A program made the position numbers and the translations under genes. From Caballeronia sp. GAFFF1 (lineage in GTDB: Bacteria; Pseudomonadota; Gammaproteobacteria; Burkholderiales; Burkholderiaceae), in the NCBI RefSeq assembly GCF_023630705.1, contig NZ_JALQEM010000019.1, positions 124,001 through 188,000 on the forward strand: a DNA stretch of 64,000 nucleotides. The letters are read 5' to 3'. The stretch's first letter is position 1. The number at the start of each line of letters is the position of its first letter. Positions 36,597-46,018 of this stretch are shown piece by piece. Below the pieces are notes generated by a model. It ran no database searches. It worked only from the letters and a program-made list of their open reading frames with translations, and was not told the DNA's origin.

Positions 36597-37094
36597 TCAG
36601 GCGCCGCGCGCCGGCTGCTCGATGAGCGCGACCGGCACGCCCGCGTCGTCCTTCATGGTTTGCAGCACGATATTCGAGCGGATATCGATCACGCCCGGCG
36701 CCTTGTACAGCTTCGTCAGAATGAAATCGGAGTAGTGCTTGAGATTGTGCGCCAGCACGCGCAGCACGTAATGCGTGTCGCCGGTCACGACGAACGCGCC
36801 GACCACTTCCGGCCACTCGCGCACCGCCGCCGCGAACTTCTCGTGCCAGTTCTCCTGATCGTTGCGCATGGAGACGTGCACGAACGCCTCGAGTTCGATG
36901 CCCAGCCGCTCGCGGTCCAGACACGCGCGGTAACTCGCGATCACGCCTTCTTCTTCGAGCAGGCGCATGCGCCGCAAGCAGGCGGAGGGCGACAGCGAAA
37001 TGCGCTCCGCGAGGTCCAGGTTACTGATCCGTCCATCTTCCTGCAGCACGGCCAGAATTCGGCAATCCGTTGCATCGAGCGTGAATCCGGTCAC
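36597..37094 (-). CDS. kynR: Lrp/AsnC-family regulator of kynurenine genes
   Basis: The 165 aa product has an N-terminal winged helix-turn-helix (LDATDCRILAVLQEDGRISNLDLAERISLSPSACLRR) and a C-terminal RAM/AsnC effector domain (VVGAFVVTGDTHYVLRV). It is divergent from kynBUA, as the Lrp-type KynR is in pseudomonads and Burkholderia, so it probably activates that operon in response to kynurenine. The assignment rests on family and position. Confidence 0.88.
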   Translation of the reverse strand: MTGFTLDATDCRILAVLQEDGRISNLDLAERISLSPSACLRRMRLLEEEGVIASYRACLDRERLGIELEAFVHVSMRNDQENWHEKFAAAVREWPEVVGAFVVTGDTHYVLRVLAHNLKHYSDFILTKLYKAPGVIDIRSNIVLQTMKDDAGVPVALIEQPARGA

Positions 37095-37225
37095 TTTTGA
37101 GTCTCCTAGCCCGTTTCCTCGAATTATGTTCTAGCCACAAACCTTTCGGGTGGTTATTTTGCAATCACTTTTCAAGATAACGCGGCTATGATTTGACGCA
37201 TCTCCCCGCTCTCTGCTAGGCCGCC
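37095..37225. promoter_or_regulatory. kynR-kynB divergent control region
   Basis: This 131-bp, AT-richer segment separates kynR and kynB and should contain both promoters and KynR sites. TATGAT at 37187-37192 could be the kynB -10 box, and CATAAT near 37124-37129 on the minus strand could be that of kynR. No perfect palindrome is seen. Confidence 0.45.
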
Positions 37226-37852
37226 ATGACGCTCATCGACATCTCGCCTCCGATCGCCGCCGCGACGCCGGTCTGGCCGGGCGACACGCCTGTCGGCATC
37301 GAGCGCGTCTGGCGGATGGAAGCGGGGTCGCCGGTGAACGTTGCGCGTCTCACGCTTTCGCCGCACACCGGCGCGCATGCCGACGCGCCGCTGCACTACG
37401 ACGAACACGGCGCGGCAATCGGCGAGGTCGCGCTAGAGACGTACATCGGCGCGTGCCGCGTCGTGCATTGCATCGGCGCTGCGCCCGTCGTGACGCCGGA
37501 GATGATCGCGGCGCATCTCGACGACGCGCCGCCGCGCGTCCTCATCCGCACATATGAACGCGCGCCGCTCGACTCGTGGGACAGCGCGTTCTGCGCGGTC
37601 GCGCCGCAAACCATCGACCTGCTGGCGTCGAAGGGCGTGAAGCTCGTCGGCATCGACACGCCGTCGCTCGATCCGCAGGAATCGAAGACGATGGACGCGC
37701 ACCGCCGCATTCGCGCGCACGGCATGGCGATTCTGGAAGGACTCGTGCTCGATGCCGTCGCGCCCGGCGCTTACGAACTGATCGCGCTCCCGCTCAAGTT
37801 CGCGACGCTCGATGCAAGCCCCGTGCGCGCCGTTCTGCGCCCGCTTCCCTGA
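37226..37852 (+). CDS. kynB: Kynurenine formamidase
   Basis: The 208 aa product starts [20 protein letters not shown] and carries the zinc-binding [12 protein letters not shown] motif of the bacterial cyclase-like formamidase, plus [21 protein letters not shown]. It hydrolyses N-formylkynurenine to kynurenine, step two of tryptophan breakdown. It is the first gene of kynB-kynU-kynA, with 15 bp to the next gene. Confidence 0.96.
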   Translation: MTLIDISPPIAAATPVWPGDTPVGIERVWRMEAGSPVNVARLTLSPHTGAHADAPLHYDEHGAAIGEVALETYIGACRVVHCIGAAPVVTPEMIAAHLDDAPPRVLIRTYERAPLDSWDSAFCAVAPQTIDLLASKGVKLVGIDTPSLDPQESKTMDAHRRIRAHGMAILEGLVLDAVAPGAYELIALPLKFATLDASPVRAVLRPLP

Positions 37853-37867
37853 ATCTTCCCCGAACAC

Positions 37868-39130
37868 ATGGACTTTTCGATGAAATCTCGTGACGACGCC
37901 GCCGCCCTCGACCGCGACGACCCGCTCGCCCGCCTGCGCGACCAGTTCGCGCTCGCCGACGGTGTCATTTATCTGGACGGCAATTCGCTCGGCGTGCCGC
38001 CCAAAGCCGCCGCCGCGCGCGCCGCGAGCGTGATCGGCAGCGAATGGGGCGAAGGTCTGATTCGAAGCTGGAACACGGCGGGCTGGTTCGCGCTGCCGAA
38101 GCGCCTAGGCAACAAGCTGAGTTCGCTGATCGGCGCCGAAGAAGATGAAGTCGTCGTGACGGACACGATTTCCGCGAATCTCTTCAAGGTGCTCTCCGCC
38201 GCGCTGAAGCTCGCGAACGAGCGCGACCCGAAGCGCCGCGTGATCGTTTCCGAACGCTCGAACTTTCCGAGCGATCTCTACATCGCGCAGGGCTTGATCG
38301 AGCAGCTGGATCGCGGATACGAACTGCGTCTCGTCGACGATGCCGCCGAATTGCCGGCCGCCATCGACGAAAACACGGCCATCGCGATGATCACGCACGT
38401 CAACTACCGCACCGGCGCCATGCACGACATGGCCGCGCTCACCGAGACCATTCATCGCGCGGGCGCGCTGGCGGTGTGGGACCTCGCGCATTCGGCGGGC
38501 GCGGTGCCGGTCGATCTCAACGGCGTCGGCGCGGACTACGCAGTGGGCTGCACGTACAAGTATCTGAACGGCGGCCCGGGATCGCCCGGCTTCGTCTGGG
38601 TGCCGAAGCGTCACCAGAACGCATTCTCCCAGCCGCTTTCCGGCTGGTGGGGCCACAAAAAACCGTTCGAGATGAGCCCGGTATATCGCCCGGACGACGG
38701 CATCGGCCGCTTTCTCTGCGGCACGCAGCCGATCGTTTCGATGGCGCTCGTCGAATGCGGACTCGATGTGTTCCTGCAAACCGACATGCAGGCGCTGCGG
38801 CGCAAGTCGCTCGCGCTCGGCGATGCGTTCATCGCGCTGGTCGAGGCGCGGTGCGGCGCGTTTCCGCTCACGCTCGCGACGCCGCGCGACCACGCACGGC
38901 GCGGCTCGCAGGTGAGCTTCGAGCATCCGCACGGCTACGAAGTGATGCAGGCGCTGATTGCGCGCGGCGTGATCGGCGACTATCGCGAGCCGGGCATTCT
39001 GCGCTTCGGCTTCACGCCGCTCTACACGCGTTTCGTCGATGTGTGGGATGCGGTCGAAGTGCTGCGCGACGTGCTCGCGACTGAAAGCTGGCGCACGCCC
39101 GAGTTCGCCGAACGCGCGTCGGTGACTTGA
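37868..39130 (+). CDS. kynU: Kynureninase
   Basis: The 420 aa PLP enzyme (416 from an alternative ATG at 37880) has [14 protein letters not shown], the [16 protein letters not shown] segment with the PLP-binding Asp, and the Lys in [16 protein letters not shown]. It splits kynurenine to anthranilate and alanine. It lies between kynB and kynA, with 11 bp to kynA. Confidence 0.96.
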   Translation: MDFSMKSRDDAAALDRDDPLARLRDQFALADGVIYLDGNSLGVPPKAAAARAASVIGSEWGEGLIRSWNTAGWFALPKRLGNKLSSLIGAEEDEVVVTDTISANLFKVLSAALKLANERDPKRRVIVSERSNFPSDLYIAQGLIEQLDRGYELRLVDDAAELPAAIDENTAIAMITHVNYRTGAMHDMAALTETIHRAGALAVWDLAHSAGAVPVDLNGVGADYAVGCTYKYLNGGPGSPGFVWVPKRHQNAFSQPLSGWWGHKKPFEMSPVYRPDDGIGRFLCGTQPIVSMALVECGLDVFLQTDMQALRRKSLALGDAFIALVEARCGAFPLTLATPRDHARRGSQVSFEHPHGYEVMQALIARGVIGDYREPGILRFGFTPLYTRFVDVWDAVEVLRDVLATESWRTPEFAERASVT

Positions 39131-39141
39131 GGACTGAGACG

Positions 39142-40017
39142 ATGAGCGAAACCAAGGGTTGTCCGTTCGGCCACGGCACGGCGGCGGCGCAAGACAAAGA
39201 CGGTTGGCACGACGCGCGGCTCGATTTCTCGGATTCGATGAGCTATGGCGACTATCTCGGCCTCGATTCGATTCTGACCGCGCAGCATCCGCTCTCGCCG
39301 GATCACAACGAGATGCTGTTCATCGTGCAACATCAGACAAGCGAGCTATGGATGAAGCTCGCGCTCTACGAACTGCGCGCGGCGCTCGGCGCGGTGCATC
39401 GTGACGAGCTGCCGCCCGCGTTCAAGATGCTCGCGCGCGTGTCGCGCATCTTCGAGCAGCTCGTGCAAGCGTGGAACGTCCTCGCGACGATGACGCCTTC
39501 CGAGTACACCGCGATGCGGCCGTATCTGGGCGCGTCGTCGGGGTTTCAGTCGCATCAGTATCGGCAGATCGAGTTCATGCTCGGCAACAAGAACGCGCAG
39601 ATGCTCAAGCCCCACGCGCATCGGCCGGACATTCTCGGCGAGGTGCGCGCGACGCTCGAAGCGCCCTCTTTCTACGACGAAGTGATTCGCCTGCTCGCGC
39701 GACGCGGTTTCGAGATCGATCCCGCGCGCCTCGAACGCGACTGGACGCAGCCGACCACGCACGACGCGTCAGTTGAAGCCGCGTGGCTCGCGGTCTATCG
39801 CGAGCCGTCGAAGCATTGGGAACTGTATGAAATGGCGGAAGAACTCGTCGATCTGGAAGACGCGTTCCGCCAGTGGCGCTTCCGTCATGTGACCACCGTC
39901 GAGCGGATCATCGGCTTCAAGCAGGGCACGGGCGGCACGGCGGGCGCATCGTATCTGCGCAAGATGCTCGACGTCGTGTTGTTTCCGGAGCTCTGGCACG
40001 TGCGCACGCTCCTCTGA
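39142..40017 (+). CDS. kynA: Tryptophan 2,3-dioxygenase
   Basis: The product is 291 aa from the ATG at 39142 ([12 protein letters not shown]); the TTG at 39127 is unlikely. Motifs include [11 protein letters not shown], the [10 protein letters not shown] substrate-binding segment, [13 protein letters not shown] and the C-terminal [13 protein letters not shown]. The haem ligand His is in [11 protein letters not shown]. It opens the indole ring of tryptophan, the first step of the pathway, although it is the third gene of the operon. Confidence 0.97.
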   Translation: MSETKGCPFGHGTAAAQDKDGWHDARLDFSDSMSYGDYLGLDSILTAQHPLSPDHNEMLFIVQHQTSELWMKLALYELRAALGAVHRDELPPAFKMLARVSRIFEQLVQAWNVLATMTPSEYTAMRPYLGASSGFQSHQYRQIEFMLGNKNAQMLKPHAHRPDILGEVRATLEAPSFYDEVIRLLARRGFEIDPARLERDWTQPTTHDASVEAAWLAVYREPSKHWELYEMAEELVDLEDAFRQWRFRHVTTVERIIGFKQGTGGTAGASYLRKMLDVVLFPELWHVRTLL

Positions 40018-40028
40018 GCGTTCACCGT

Positions 40029-40817
40029 TCACGCGAGCCGCGCGGCCAGCGCCCGCAGCTTCGGTCCGATGGTTTCGCGGAAATACGCTTCGTTCATCGA
40101 CGAAGCCGGGCCGCTGCTGCTCAACACGAGCCAGCGGCCATTGCGCTCGTCGCGAAACGGCGCGGCGATCGCGTTGACGTCATCATGCCATTCGCGAAAC
40201 GAGTAACAGCAGCCGTCGCGGGCGTAGTCGTCGATCGCGCGCTCGGCGGCCGCGACGCGCGCCGCGCCCTCCGTTCTTCCCAATTCTTCCAACAACGCCG
40301 CCCGCGCGGCCGGCTCCTGTACCGCGAGATACGCGCGGCCCATCGAGCTCGTGAGCATCGAAAGGCGCGAGCCGGGCGCAAGCCCGAGCGTCAGCGCCGT
40401 CTCGCTGCGGATGGTTTCGAGATAAATCATGTCGAGCCCGTCGCGGCAGCCGAGCGACACCGCCGCGCCGATCTCGCGCGCGAGCGCGCGCATGTGCGGC
40501 CGCGCGAGTTCGAGCGTGTCCGCCCCCGCGAGGAGCGCGAAGCCCAGCGACAGCACGCCGGTGTCGAGCGCGTACTTGCCGGCGGCTTCGTCGAAACGCA
40601 GATAGCCGAGCGTCGCGAGCGTGTACGCGAGGCGATTGACGGTCGCCTTCGGCAAGCCGGTCCGCTCGACGAAATCGCGATTGCCGAGCAGCGTGTCGCC
40701 CGGGCGAAACGCGCGCAACATATCGAGACCGCGTGCGAGCGCGACGACGAACCGCCGCTCGTCGATGCCTTCGGGCGGCGTTTTGGCGGTGGAGGCTGAG
40801 TTGGAATCGGCTTGCAT
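40029..40817 (-). CDS. IclR family transcriptional regulator
   Basis: The 262 aa product has an N-terminal helix-turn-helix (ARGLDMLRAFRPGDTLLGNRDFVERTGLPKATVNRLAYTL) and a C-terminal IclR effector domain (DMIYLETIRSE, SMLTSSMGRAYLA). It is divergent from gcdH, 102 bp apart, and so probably controls glutaryl-CoA dehydrogenase. The ligand is unknown. It converges on kynA with an 11-bp gap. Confidence 0.9.
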   Translation of the reverse strand: MQADSNSASTAKTPPEGIDERRFVVALARGLDMLRAFRPGDTLLGNRDFVERTGLPKATVNRLAYTLATLGYLRFDEAAGKYALDTGVLSLGFALLAGADTLELARPHMRALAREIGAAVSLGCRDGLDMIYLETIRSETALTLGLAPGSRLSMLTSSMGRAYLAVQEPAARAALLEELGRTEGAARVAAAERAIDDYARDGCCYSFREWHDDVNAIAAPFRDERNGRWLVLSSSGPASSMNEAYFRETIGPKLRALAARLA

Positions 40818-40919
40818 CGAATGCTAAACTGAGAGTTCGTTTTCAGAACATTGTTTCGCACAGCGGAACCAACGTCAAGCGCCGCGCGATGGCGCTTTCC
40901 ACGACTTGAGGAGAACGCG

Positions 40920-42110
40920 ATGGCCGACGCCGCCCGCTTCAACTGGGAAGATCCGCTGCTTCTGGATCAACAATTGACCGAAGAAGAACGCATGGTGCGC
41001 GACGCGGCGCGCGCCTACGCGCAGGACAAGTTGCAACCGCGCGTGATGCAGGCGTTTCGCGAGGAAAAGACGGATCCGGCCATCTTTCGCGAAATGGGCG
41101 AACTCGGTCTGCTCGGCCCCACGATTCCGGAGCAGTACGGCGGACCGGAGCTCAACTACGTGAGCTACGGTTTGATCGCGCGGGAAGTCGAGCGCGTGGA
41201 CTCCGGCTATCGGTCGATGATGTCGGTGCAATCGTCGCTCGTCATGGTGCCGATTCACGCGTTCGGCAGCGAGGCGCAAAAGCAGAAGTATCTGCCGAAG
41301 CTGGCGCGCGGCGAGTGGATCGGCTGTTTCGGACTGACGGAGCCGAACGCGGGCTCGGACCCGGCCAGCATGACCACGCGCGCCAGGAAAGTGCCCGACG
41401 GCTATTCGCTGTCCGGTGCGAAGATGTGGATCTCCAACTCGCCGATCGCGGACGTGTTCGTCGTCTGGGCGAAGCTGGAAGAAGACGGCCGCGATGAGAT
41501 CCGCGGCTTCATCCTCGAAAAAGGCTGGAAGGGGCTGTCGGCGCCCGCGATCCACGGCAAGGTCGGACTGCGCGCGTCGATCACCGGCGAAATCGTGATG
41601 GACGACGTGTTCGTGCCGGAGGACAACCTTCTGCCGAACGTGCGCGGCCTCAAGGGACCGTTCACGTGTCTCAATTCGGCGCGCTACGGCATCTCGTGGG
41701 GCGCGCTCGGCGCGGCGGAAGCGTGCTGGCATACGGCGCGGCAATACACGCTGGATCGCAAGCAGTTCGGTCGCCCGCTTGCCGGCAATCAGCTGATTCA
41801 AAAGAAGCTCGCCGACATGCAAACCGAAATCACGCTCGGGCTGCAAGGCGTGCTGCGCCTTGGCCGCATGAAGGACGAAGGGACGGCGGCCGTCGAGATC
41901 ACGTCGATCATGAAGCGCAATTCGTGCGGCAAGGCACTGGAGATCGCCCGCCTTGCCCGCGACATGCTGGGCGGCAACGGCATTTCGGACGAGTTCGGCG
42001 TGGCGCGGCATCTCGTCAATCTGGAAGTGGTCAACACGTATGAAGGCACGCACGACATTCACGCGCTGATTCTCGGGCGTGCGCAAACCGGTATTCAGGC
42101 GTTTTTCTAA
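40920..42110 (+). CDS. gcdH: Glutaryl-CoA dehydrogenase
   Basis: The product is 396 aa from the ATG at 40920, after a GAGGAG ribosome-binding site. It is an acyl-CoA dehydrogenase of the glutaryl-CoA branch: [65 protein letters not shown], the Arg-containing [15 protein letters not shown], and the catalytic Glu in [17 protein letters not shown]. It oxidises and decarboxylates glutaryl-CoA to crotonyl-CoA in lysine/tryptophan degradation, passing electrons to ETF. A terminator follows. Confidence 0.95.
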   Translation: MADAARFNWEDPLLLDQQLTEEERMVRDAARAYAQDKLQPRVMQAFREEKTDPAIFREMGELGLLGPTIPEQYGGPELNYVSYGLIAREVERVDSGYRSMMSVQSSLVMVPIHAFGSEAQKQKYLPKLARGEWIGCFGLTEPNAGSDPASMTTRARKVPDGYSLSGAKMWISNSPIADVFVVWAKLEEDGRDEIRGFILEKGWKGLSAPAIHGKVGLRASITGEIVMDDVFVPEDNLLPNVRGLKGPFTCLNSARYGISWGALGAAEACWHTARQYTLDRKQFGRPLAGNQLIQKKLADMQTEITLGLQGVLRLGRMKDEGTAAVEITSIMKRNSCGKALEIARLARDMLGGNGISDEFGVARHLVNLEVVNTYEGTHDIHALILGRAQTGIQAFF

Positions 42111-42133
42111 CGCGCAAGCCGCCATTCGCGAAG

Positions 42134-42162
42134 AGGCCGGTCCTGGCACGACCGGCCTTTTT
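42134..42162 (+). terminator. Rho-independent terminator after gcdH
   Basis: A 9-bp perfect stem (42134-42142 with 42150-42158, 7-nt loop) is followed by TTTT. Confidence 0.88.
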
Positions 42163-42389
42163 CGTTGATGCGCGACCGCAGCCGTTTTGTAACTTTCGAT
42201 GCGCGGCTGAAACTTTTACGGGCCAGATCGTCTCCATGCTAGACAGTGGGCCGGCTTCAGCGCGAGCGGCCCGCCCGCAGCGCCACGGCGGCAAGCGACT
42301 GGAACGGAACCTGCATCCGCAAGCCGCTGCAGCAAAGCCTCCTCGTCAGCGATGGCATCTTTGGTTACGATGCCCGTAGCCTCACCGAT

Positions 42390-42443
42390 GGAGCTTTCAA
42401 TGTCAGATACCAATAAGGAGCGATTCATGTCGGATATCAAAAC
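42390..42443 (+). promoter_or_regulatory. Duplicated ribosome-binding/start region of elaB
   Basis: Two in-tandem 27-bp units each contain GGAG, a 6-nt spacer, ATGTC and GATA (GGAG at 42390 and 42417, ATG at 42400 and 42427). The units agree at about 19 of 27 positions and are in frame with each other. Both starts could be used. Confidence 0.6.
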
Positions 42444-42702
42444 CGTTCTCGCTGACGCCGAAGACCTGCTCAAGCAAGCCGCTGCCGCCACGGGCGAGCG
42501 CGCTTCCGAGCTGCGCGAAAGCGCCATGTCGCGCCTGAAACAAGCCAAGGAAAAAGCCGCCGACGCGCAAGTCGTCGTGGTCGAGCGCGGCCGTAAAGCG
42601 GCGCGCGCCACCGACGATTACGTTCACGAGCATCCGTGGGCGTCCATCGGAATTGCGGCGGGCATCGGCATGGTGATCGGTCTGCTCATTAATCGTAAGT
42701 AG
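42400..42702 (+). CDS. DUF883/ElaB-YqjD family membrane-anchored protein
   Basis: The product is 100 aa from the ATG at 42400, or 91 aa from the ATG at 42427; each has its own GGAG site. It is a long amphipathic Ala/Lys/Glu-rich helix (DIKTVLADAEDLLKQAAAATGERASEL and on) ending in the conserved HEHPWASIGIAAGIGMVIGLLINRK C-terminal membrane anchor. ElaB/YqjD proteins bind ribosomes at the inner membrane in stationary phase in E. coli. It is followed at once by a strong terminator. Confidence 0.88.
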   Translation: MSDTNKERFMSDIKTVLADAEDLLKQAAAATGERASELRESAMSRLKQAKEKAADAQVVVVERGRKAARATDDYVHEHPWASIGIAAGIGMVIGLLINRK

Positions 42703-42709
42703 TCGTTCC

Positions 42710-42741
42710 ATGCTGCCCGCTCGCGCGGGCAGCATTTTTTT
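42710..42741 (+). terminator. Rho-independent terminator after elaB
   Basis: An 11-bp perfect stem (42710-42720 with 42725-42735, 4-nt loop) is followed by six or more T, only 7 bp after the elaB stop. It should separate elaB from the yqjE-like gene. Confidence 0.93.
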
Positions 42742-42917
42742 CGCCGCAATGGCCCGAGGCTTGCTAAATCCGTAACCGATGCGGTCCTCCGGGATCGAAT
42801 CAGTTCGAACTGCGACGCTCTTATCCGGCGCGCGGCTCGACTTTCGCGCCGGCTCCTTGCTTCGTGCATCGGCCGGAAACATCCAAGCGGCACCCAACGC
42901 GCTCTCGCACCCAAACC

Positions 42918-43298
42918 ATGACGACAGAACGGCTACCGCGCGATTCGTCCCCCGGACCCTTGCGCCGCATTGTGAGTTCCGCCTTCGCCATCTTCGAGAC
43001 CCGGCTGGAACTGATCGGCATCGAGTTGCAGGAAGAAAAAGTCAGGCTCATCGGCGTCCTCTTCCTCGGGCTCGCGGCCATGCTGCTCGCCATGATGGCG
43101 CTGATCTCGCTGACAGTGCTCATCGCCATATTCTTTTGGGATACGTATCGTTGGCAGGCGCTCGGCGGCATCACGCTGCTGTACGCGGTGCTCGCCATTG
43201 GATGCGGCCTGCGCGCGCGCGGCAAGTTGAGCGATGCGCCGCATCTGTTCGACGACACGCTCGACCAGTTCCGCAAGGACCGCGATATGTTCAACTAA
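42918..43298 (+). CDS. YqjE-like / phage-holin-family membrane protein
   Basis: The product is 126 aa from the ATG at 42918. It has two transmembrane helices (LIGVLFLGLAAMLLAMMALISLTVLIAIFF; LGGITLLYAVLAIGCGLRA) after an amphipathic stretch, the layout of the YqjE family that is named after holins but is a bacterial envelope protein. Its place after an ElaB/YqjD-like gene matches elaB/yqjD-yqjE clusters elsewhere. No phage genes are nearby. Confidence 0.85.
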   Translation: MTTERLPRDSSPGPLRRIVSSAFAIFETRLELIGIELQEEKVRLIGVLFLGLAAMLLAMMALISLTVLIAIFFWDTYRWQALGGITLLYAVLAIGCGLRARGKLSDAPHLFDDTLDQFRKDRDMFN

Positions 43299-43367
43299 GC
43301 GCCGCCGCGCGACGCCTTTGAACGCGATCTCTTTCTTTCCACGCGAAACTCACTTGCCCGTTCGATC

Positions 43368-43877
43368 ATGAGCCATAACGACGCCACCTCAAGCGCAGCC
43401 AAGCAGGAAGTTCAGCAGCAGCTTCGCACGCCCGGCATGCGCACGCTGCGCAAGGAATTGCTGCTTGCGCGCGCGGATGTCGAACGCATGGAACTGCGGC
43501 AAGCCACGCACGAATTGCGCGACAACGTCGCGCATCTGCCGCTCATCGGCATGCTGGTGCCGGGAAGCCGCCCTGCGAGACGTGGAATCCGCAATACATC
43601 GCCGCGTGGCACCATCGCCGGCGTGCTGGATTCGATGCTCGGCCGCGGCGGCGCGGGCAAGTTCAGCTTCCTCTTCAAGCAATATCCGGTGGTCGGATCG
43701 CTCGCTTCGCTGCTGTTGACGAAGCCGGTGCGCACCCGGCTGTTGCGCGGCGCGAAGCCGCTTATCAAATGGGGCGGACTCGGGCTGGCCGCTTGGGAAG
43801 GCTGGCGCATCTGGCAACAGATGAAGGCCACGAGCGTGGAAACGTCCACTGACGCCGTCGACCCGACCGTCTTCTAG
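43368..43877 (+). CDS. Hypothetical protein after yqjE (possibly DUF3318)
   Basis: The 169 aa product has a charged helical N-terminal half (LRKELLLARADVERMELRQATHELRD), a basic central part (RPARRGIRNTSP) and a more hydrophobic C-terminal part (VVGSLASLLLTKPVRTRLL, then WGGLGLAAWEGWRIWQQMKA) that may associate with the membrane. It lies 69 bp after yqjE and likely belongs to that cluster, as YqjK does in E. coli. The DUF3318 name is a tentative memory-based match; function unknown. Confidence 0.75.
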   Translation: MSHNDATSSAAKQEVQQQLRTPGMRTLRKELLLARADVERMELRQATHELRDNVAHLPLIGMLVPGSRPARRGIRNTSPRGTIAGVLDSMLGRGGAGKFSFLFKQYPVVGSLASLLLTKPVRTRLLRGAKPLIKWGGLGLAAWEGWRIWQQMKATSVETSTDAVDPTVF

Positions 43878-43890
43878 CCGCCTAGCCGCA

Positions 43891-44349
43891 TCATCCCTTG
43901 CCCGTCCAGCACGCGGCCGATTTGGCCGCGTCGAGCGTCGCTGCGCCATCCGTCAGCCGGTTCGAGCGCGAGCCGGTCGCGTCGATGGCGAACACGCCGC
44001 ATGCGTCGGCGTCCATCGGGCCAGGCGACACAGGTGCCGCTTCGATCGTGTACCCGCCGTTGGTCGCGGACTCGGGCAACAGCGTGAGGCGGTAGACCGC
44101 CGTTCCGCCCGACGGCGCCTGGTCGATGCCCGCGCTCAGCGCAACGGTGCCCGCGCCGGTCTGCGACAGTCGCGCGCTTTCCACGAACTGCACCGCCTTG
44201 AAAAGCGCGGCAGCCGCGGTCAGCCGATGCGCTTTCGCCACATGCGACTGATACGCAGGAATGGCGAACGTCGCGATGATCGCCGCGACGCCCAGCGCGA
44301 TCATCAGTTCGAGCAGGCTGAAGCCCGCGCTTGATCTCATTCGGCTCAT
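43891..44349 (-). CDS. pilE: Type IV minor pilin, PilE-like
   Basis: The 152 aa product has a type III prepilin signal: a short basic leader, then G^FSLLELMIALGVAAIIATFAIPAYQSHVAKA with the conserved Glu at mature position 5. The C-terminal domain has two Cys (DACGVF, SAACW) for a disulfide loop. It is the last gene of a minor-pilin operon, 12 bp after pilX, so it is more likely a minor pilin than the major subunit. Confidence 0.85.
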   Translation of the reverse strand: MSRMRSSAGFSLLELMIALGVAAIIATFAIPAYQSHVAKAHRLTAAAALFKAVQFVESARLSQTGAGTVALSAGIDQAPSGGTAVYRLTLLPESATNGGYTIEAAPVSPGPMDADACGVFAIDATGSRSNRLTDGAATLDAAKSAACWTGKG

Positions 44350-44361
44350 CCTTGGCTCTCC

Positions 44362-44862
44362 TTAGAAGGGTTTGCCCGCGACGCGGCGCCACTGTTGCGT
44401 GACGGTGCCGTTAGCCGAGTCGATGCGCAGTTGCAGCCAGGCTTCGGTCTGCGACGCCGCGCCGAAGCCGCGCGCCGTGATCAGATAGGACGCGATCGAC
44501 GACTGACCGGAGCGCGACCACGTCTCGATCAGGCATTGCGGCGGACGCATTGCGTACGGCCACGACGCGTATGGCGCGACGGCGAGCGCCGACGCGCCTT
44601 CGAACGACGCCTTCAGCCGCCAGCGCGCCGGCTCCTGATCCGCAGGCGCGGTTGACTGCAACGCCGCCGACAGCATGTGGCTGCATCGAATAAGCGCGCT
44701 GTCCGCCGCATGGAACGCCTGCACGCGCTCGCGCGCCGCGACGGTCGTGCGCGCCGCCACGAGCGACGTTTGCAGCCATGCGCTCGCCGTGACGAGAATG
44801 ATCGCCGCGAGCAGCAGGACAATGGGCAGCGCCGTGCCGCGAGACAACGCGCGACGGTTCAT
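44362..44862 (-). CDS. pilX: Type IV pilus assembly protein PilX-like
   Basis: The product is 166 aa from the ATG at 44862. The N-terminus (RRALSRGTALPIVLLLAAIILVTASAWLQ) has the PilX pattern, a hydrophobic helix without the usual Glu5, and the AFHAADSALIRCSHML segment fits PilX proteins. It is a minor pilin involved in pilus initiation. Its start overlaps the pilW stop (ATGA). Confidence 0.8.
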   Translation of the reverse strand: MNRRALSRGTALPIVLLLAAIILVTASAWLQTSLVAARTTVAARERVQAFHAADSALIRCSHMLSAALQSTAPADQEPARWRLKASFEGASALAVAPYASWPYAMRPPQCLIETWSRSGQSSIASYLITARGFGAASQTEAWLQLRIDSANGTVTQQWRRVAGKPF

Positions 44863-45638
44863 GCCCCGCCTCCTTGATTCGCCGGAGCTGCATTGCGAAT
44901 CTGAATGCGACGCCAGAACGCCTGATGCATGCGCGCATCGTCGGCGACGGCGGGTGCGCCGGTGCAATCCACGTAGTTCGTCCGGCGCTGTCTCGCGGCC
45001 GCGAACCCTCGCACGAGCACGCACAGGTCGGCGGCGCGAACATCGGGCCAACGGTCGCGCGGGATCGCGGAAGCGTCCACCGCGCTCGACGCGCCCGCTA
45101 GCCAGTACGAAACTCGAATTCGCTCGATGCCCTCGACCAGCGGCTGCGCCTGCTTGCCACTGCCCTCGCAATACAGTTCCGGCTCGCCCGTTGACGCACT
45201 GGCCTTCGCATAGAAGCGGTTGCCGACAAAGGCATCCGCCACCGACTGGCCGATGCAGTCCGTCGGCGCGCCCGCCGATGTCGGCCACGTCGAAACCGTG
45301 TCGGCTGCATAGCGCACCTGCACGCCGTCGGACCGGCTCGTCAGCGACTCGCACGACGCCGCCGTGTCCGCGCCGACCACGCGCGCCTGCGAGCAGCCGA
45401 ATAGCGCGGCGTCGGCGCGCGTTGCCCCGAAGCCCGCTATCTGCATCTGCTGCGCGATGAGGTCGAGCGCGGACACGCCGGCGTCGTGCATGCGCGCGGC
45501 GTCGGTGGCGCGTTCGAACGCCGCGCGCTGACCGCGATACAGCGACAGCATGGCCAGCACGATCAACATGCCGAGCGCGAGCGATATCGCGAGCTCGACG
45601 AGCGTGTGGCCGCGTGGGGGAATGGAACGGGGCGTCAT
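44859..45638 (-). CDS. pilW: Type IV pilus assembly protein PilW-like
   Basis: The product is 259 aa from the ATG at 45638 (MTPRSIPPRGHTLVELAISL); the longer open frame upstream is an antisense-like leader. The prepilin cleavage is at G^HTLVELAISLALGMLIVLAMLSLY with Glu5. The GVSALDLIAQQMQIAGFG block is typical of PilW. Several Cys are spread over the C-terminal domain. It overlaps pilV and pilX by 4 nt each. Confidence 0.85.
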   Translation of the reverse strand: MTPRSIPPRGHTLVELAISLALGMLIVLAMLSLYRGQRAAFERATDAARMHDAGVSALDLIAQQMQIAGFGATRADAALFGCSQARVVGADTAASCESLTSRSDGVQVRYAADTVSTWPTSAGAPTDCIGQSVADAFVGNRFYAKASASTGEPELYCEGSGKQAQPLVEGIERIRVSYWLAGASSAVDASAIPRDRWPDVRAADLCVLVRGFAAARQRRTNYVDCTGAPAVADDARMHQAFWRRIQIRNAAPANQGGGA

Positions 45639-46018
45639 CGCGCGAATGCCACGGCAATGCACGATGCGAGCGGCTTCGCTTGCGGCTCGGGGCACGGATC
45701 GGCGCGGTCGTCGGCGTGCCAGCTGACGGTCGCGACGCGCACGCCGTCTGCGCGGTCTAGCACGGCGACATCGCCATCGGGCAAGGTCGAGGACGCTATC
45801 GCCTGCCATTGCGACAGGACCGCCGCGCGATCCGCGTCGCTGCGAATGCCTTCCGCGACCGAATCGGCGATGAGCGTCGCGCGCTCGCGCAGCAACGCGA
45901 GCCGCTCGCCCCTCGCGAACGCGCTCTGCACCGCGACGATTCCGAGCGCCGTCACGGCGGCGAGCGCGAGCGCGATCATCACTTCCACCAGCGAATCGCC
46001 GCTTTGCGCCGTCTTCAT
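45635..46018 (-). CDS. pilV: Type IV pilus modification protein PilV-like
   Basis: The 127 aa product starts MKTAQSGDSLVEVMIALALAAVTALGIVAVQ: prepilin cleavage G^DSLVEVM with Glu5. It is short for PilV and ends with a two-Cys loop (DPCPEPQAKPLASCIAV). It overlaps the preceding fimT and the following pilW by 4 nt each, so the four proteins should be made together. Confidence 0.83.
   Translation of the reverse strand: MKTAQSGDSLVEVMIALALAAVTALGIVAVQSAFARGERLALLRERATLIADSVAEGIRSDADRAAVLSQWQAIASSTLPDGDVAVLDRADGVRVATVSWHADDRADPCPEPQAKPLASCIAVAFAR

Noticed and set aside
42918-43298. Phage holin suggesting a prophage
   Set aside because: The YqjE family only shares a name with holins; no phage genes, integrase or attachment repeats are nearby.
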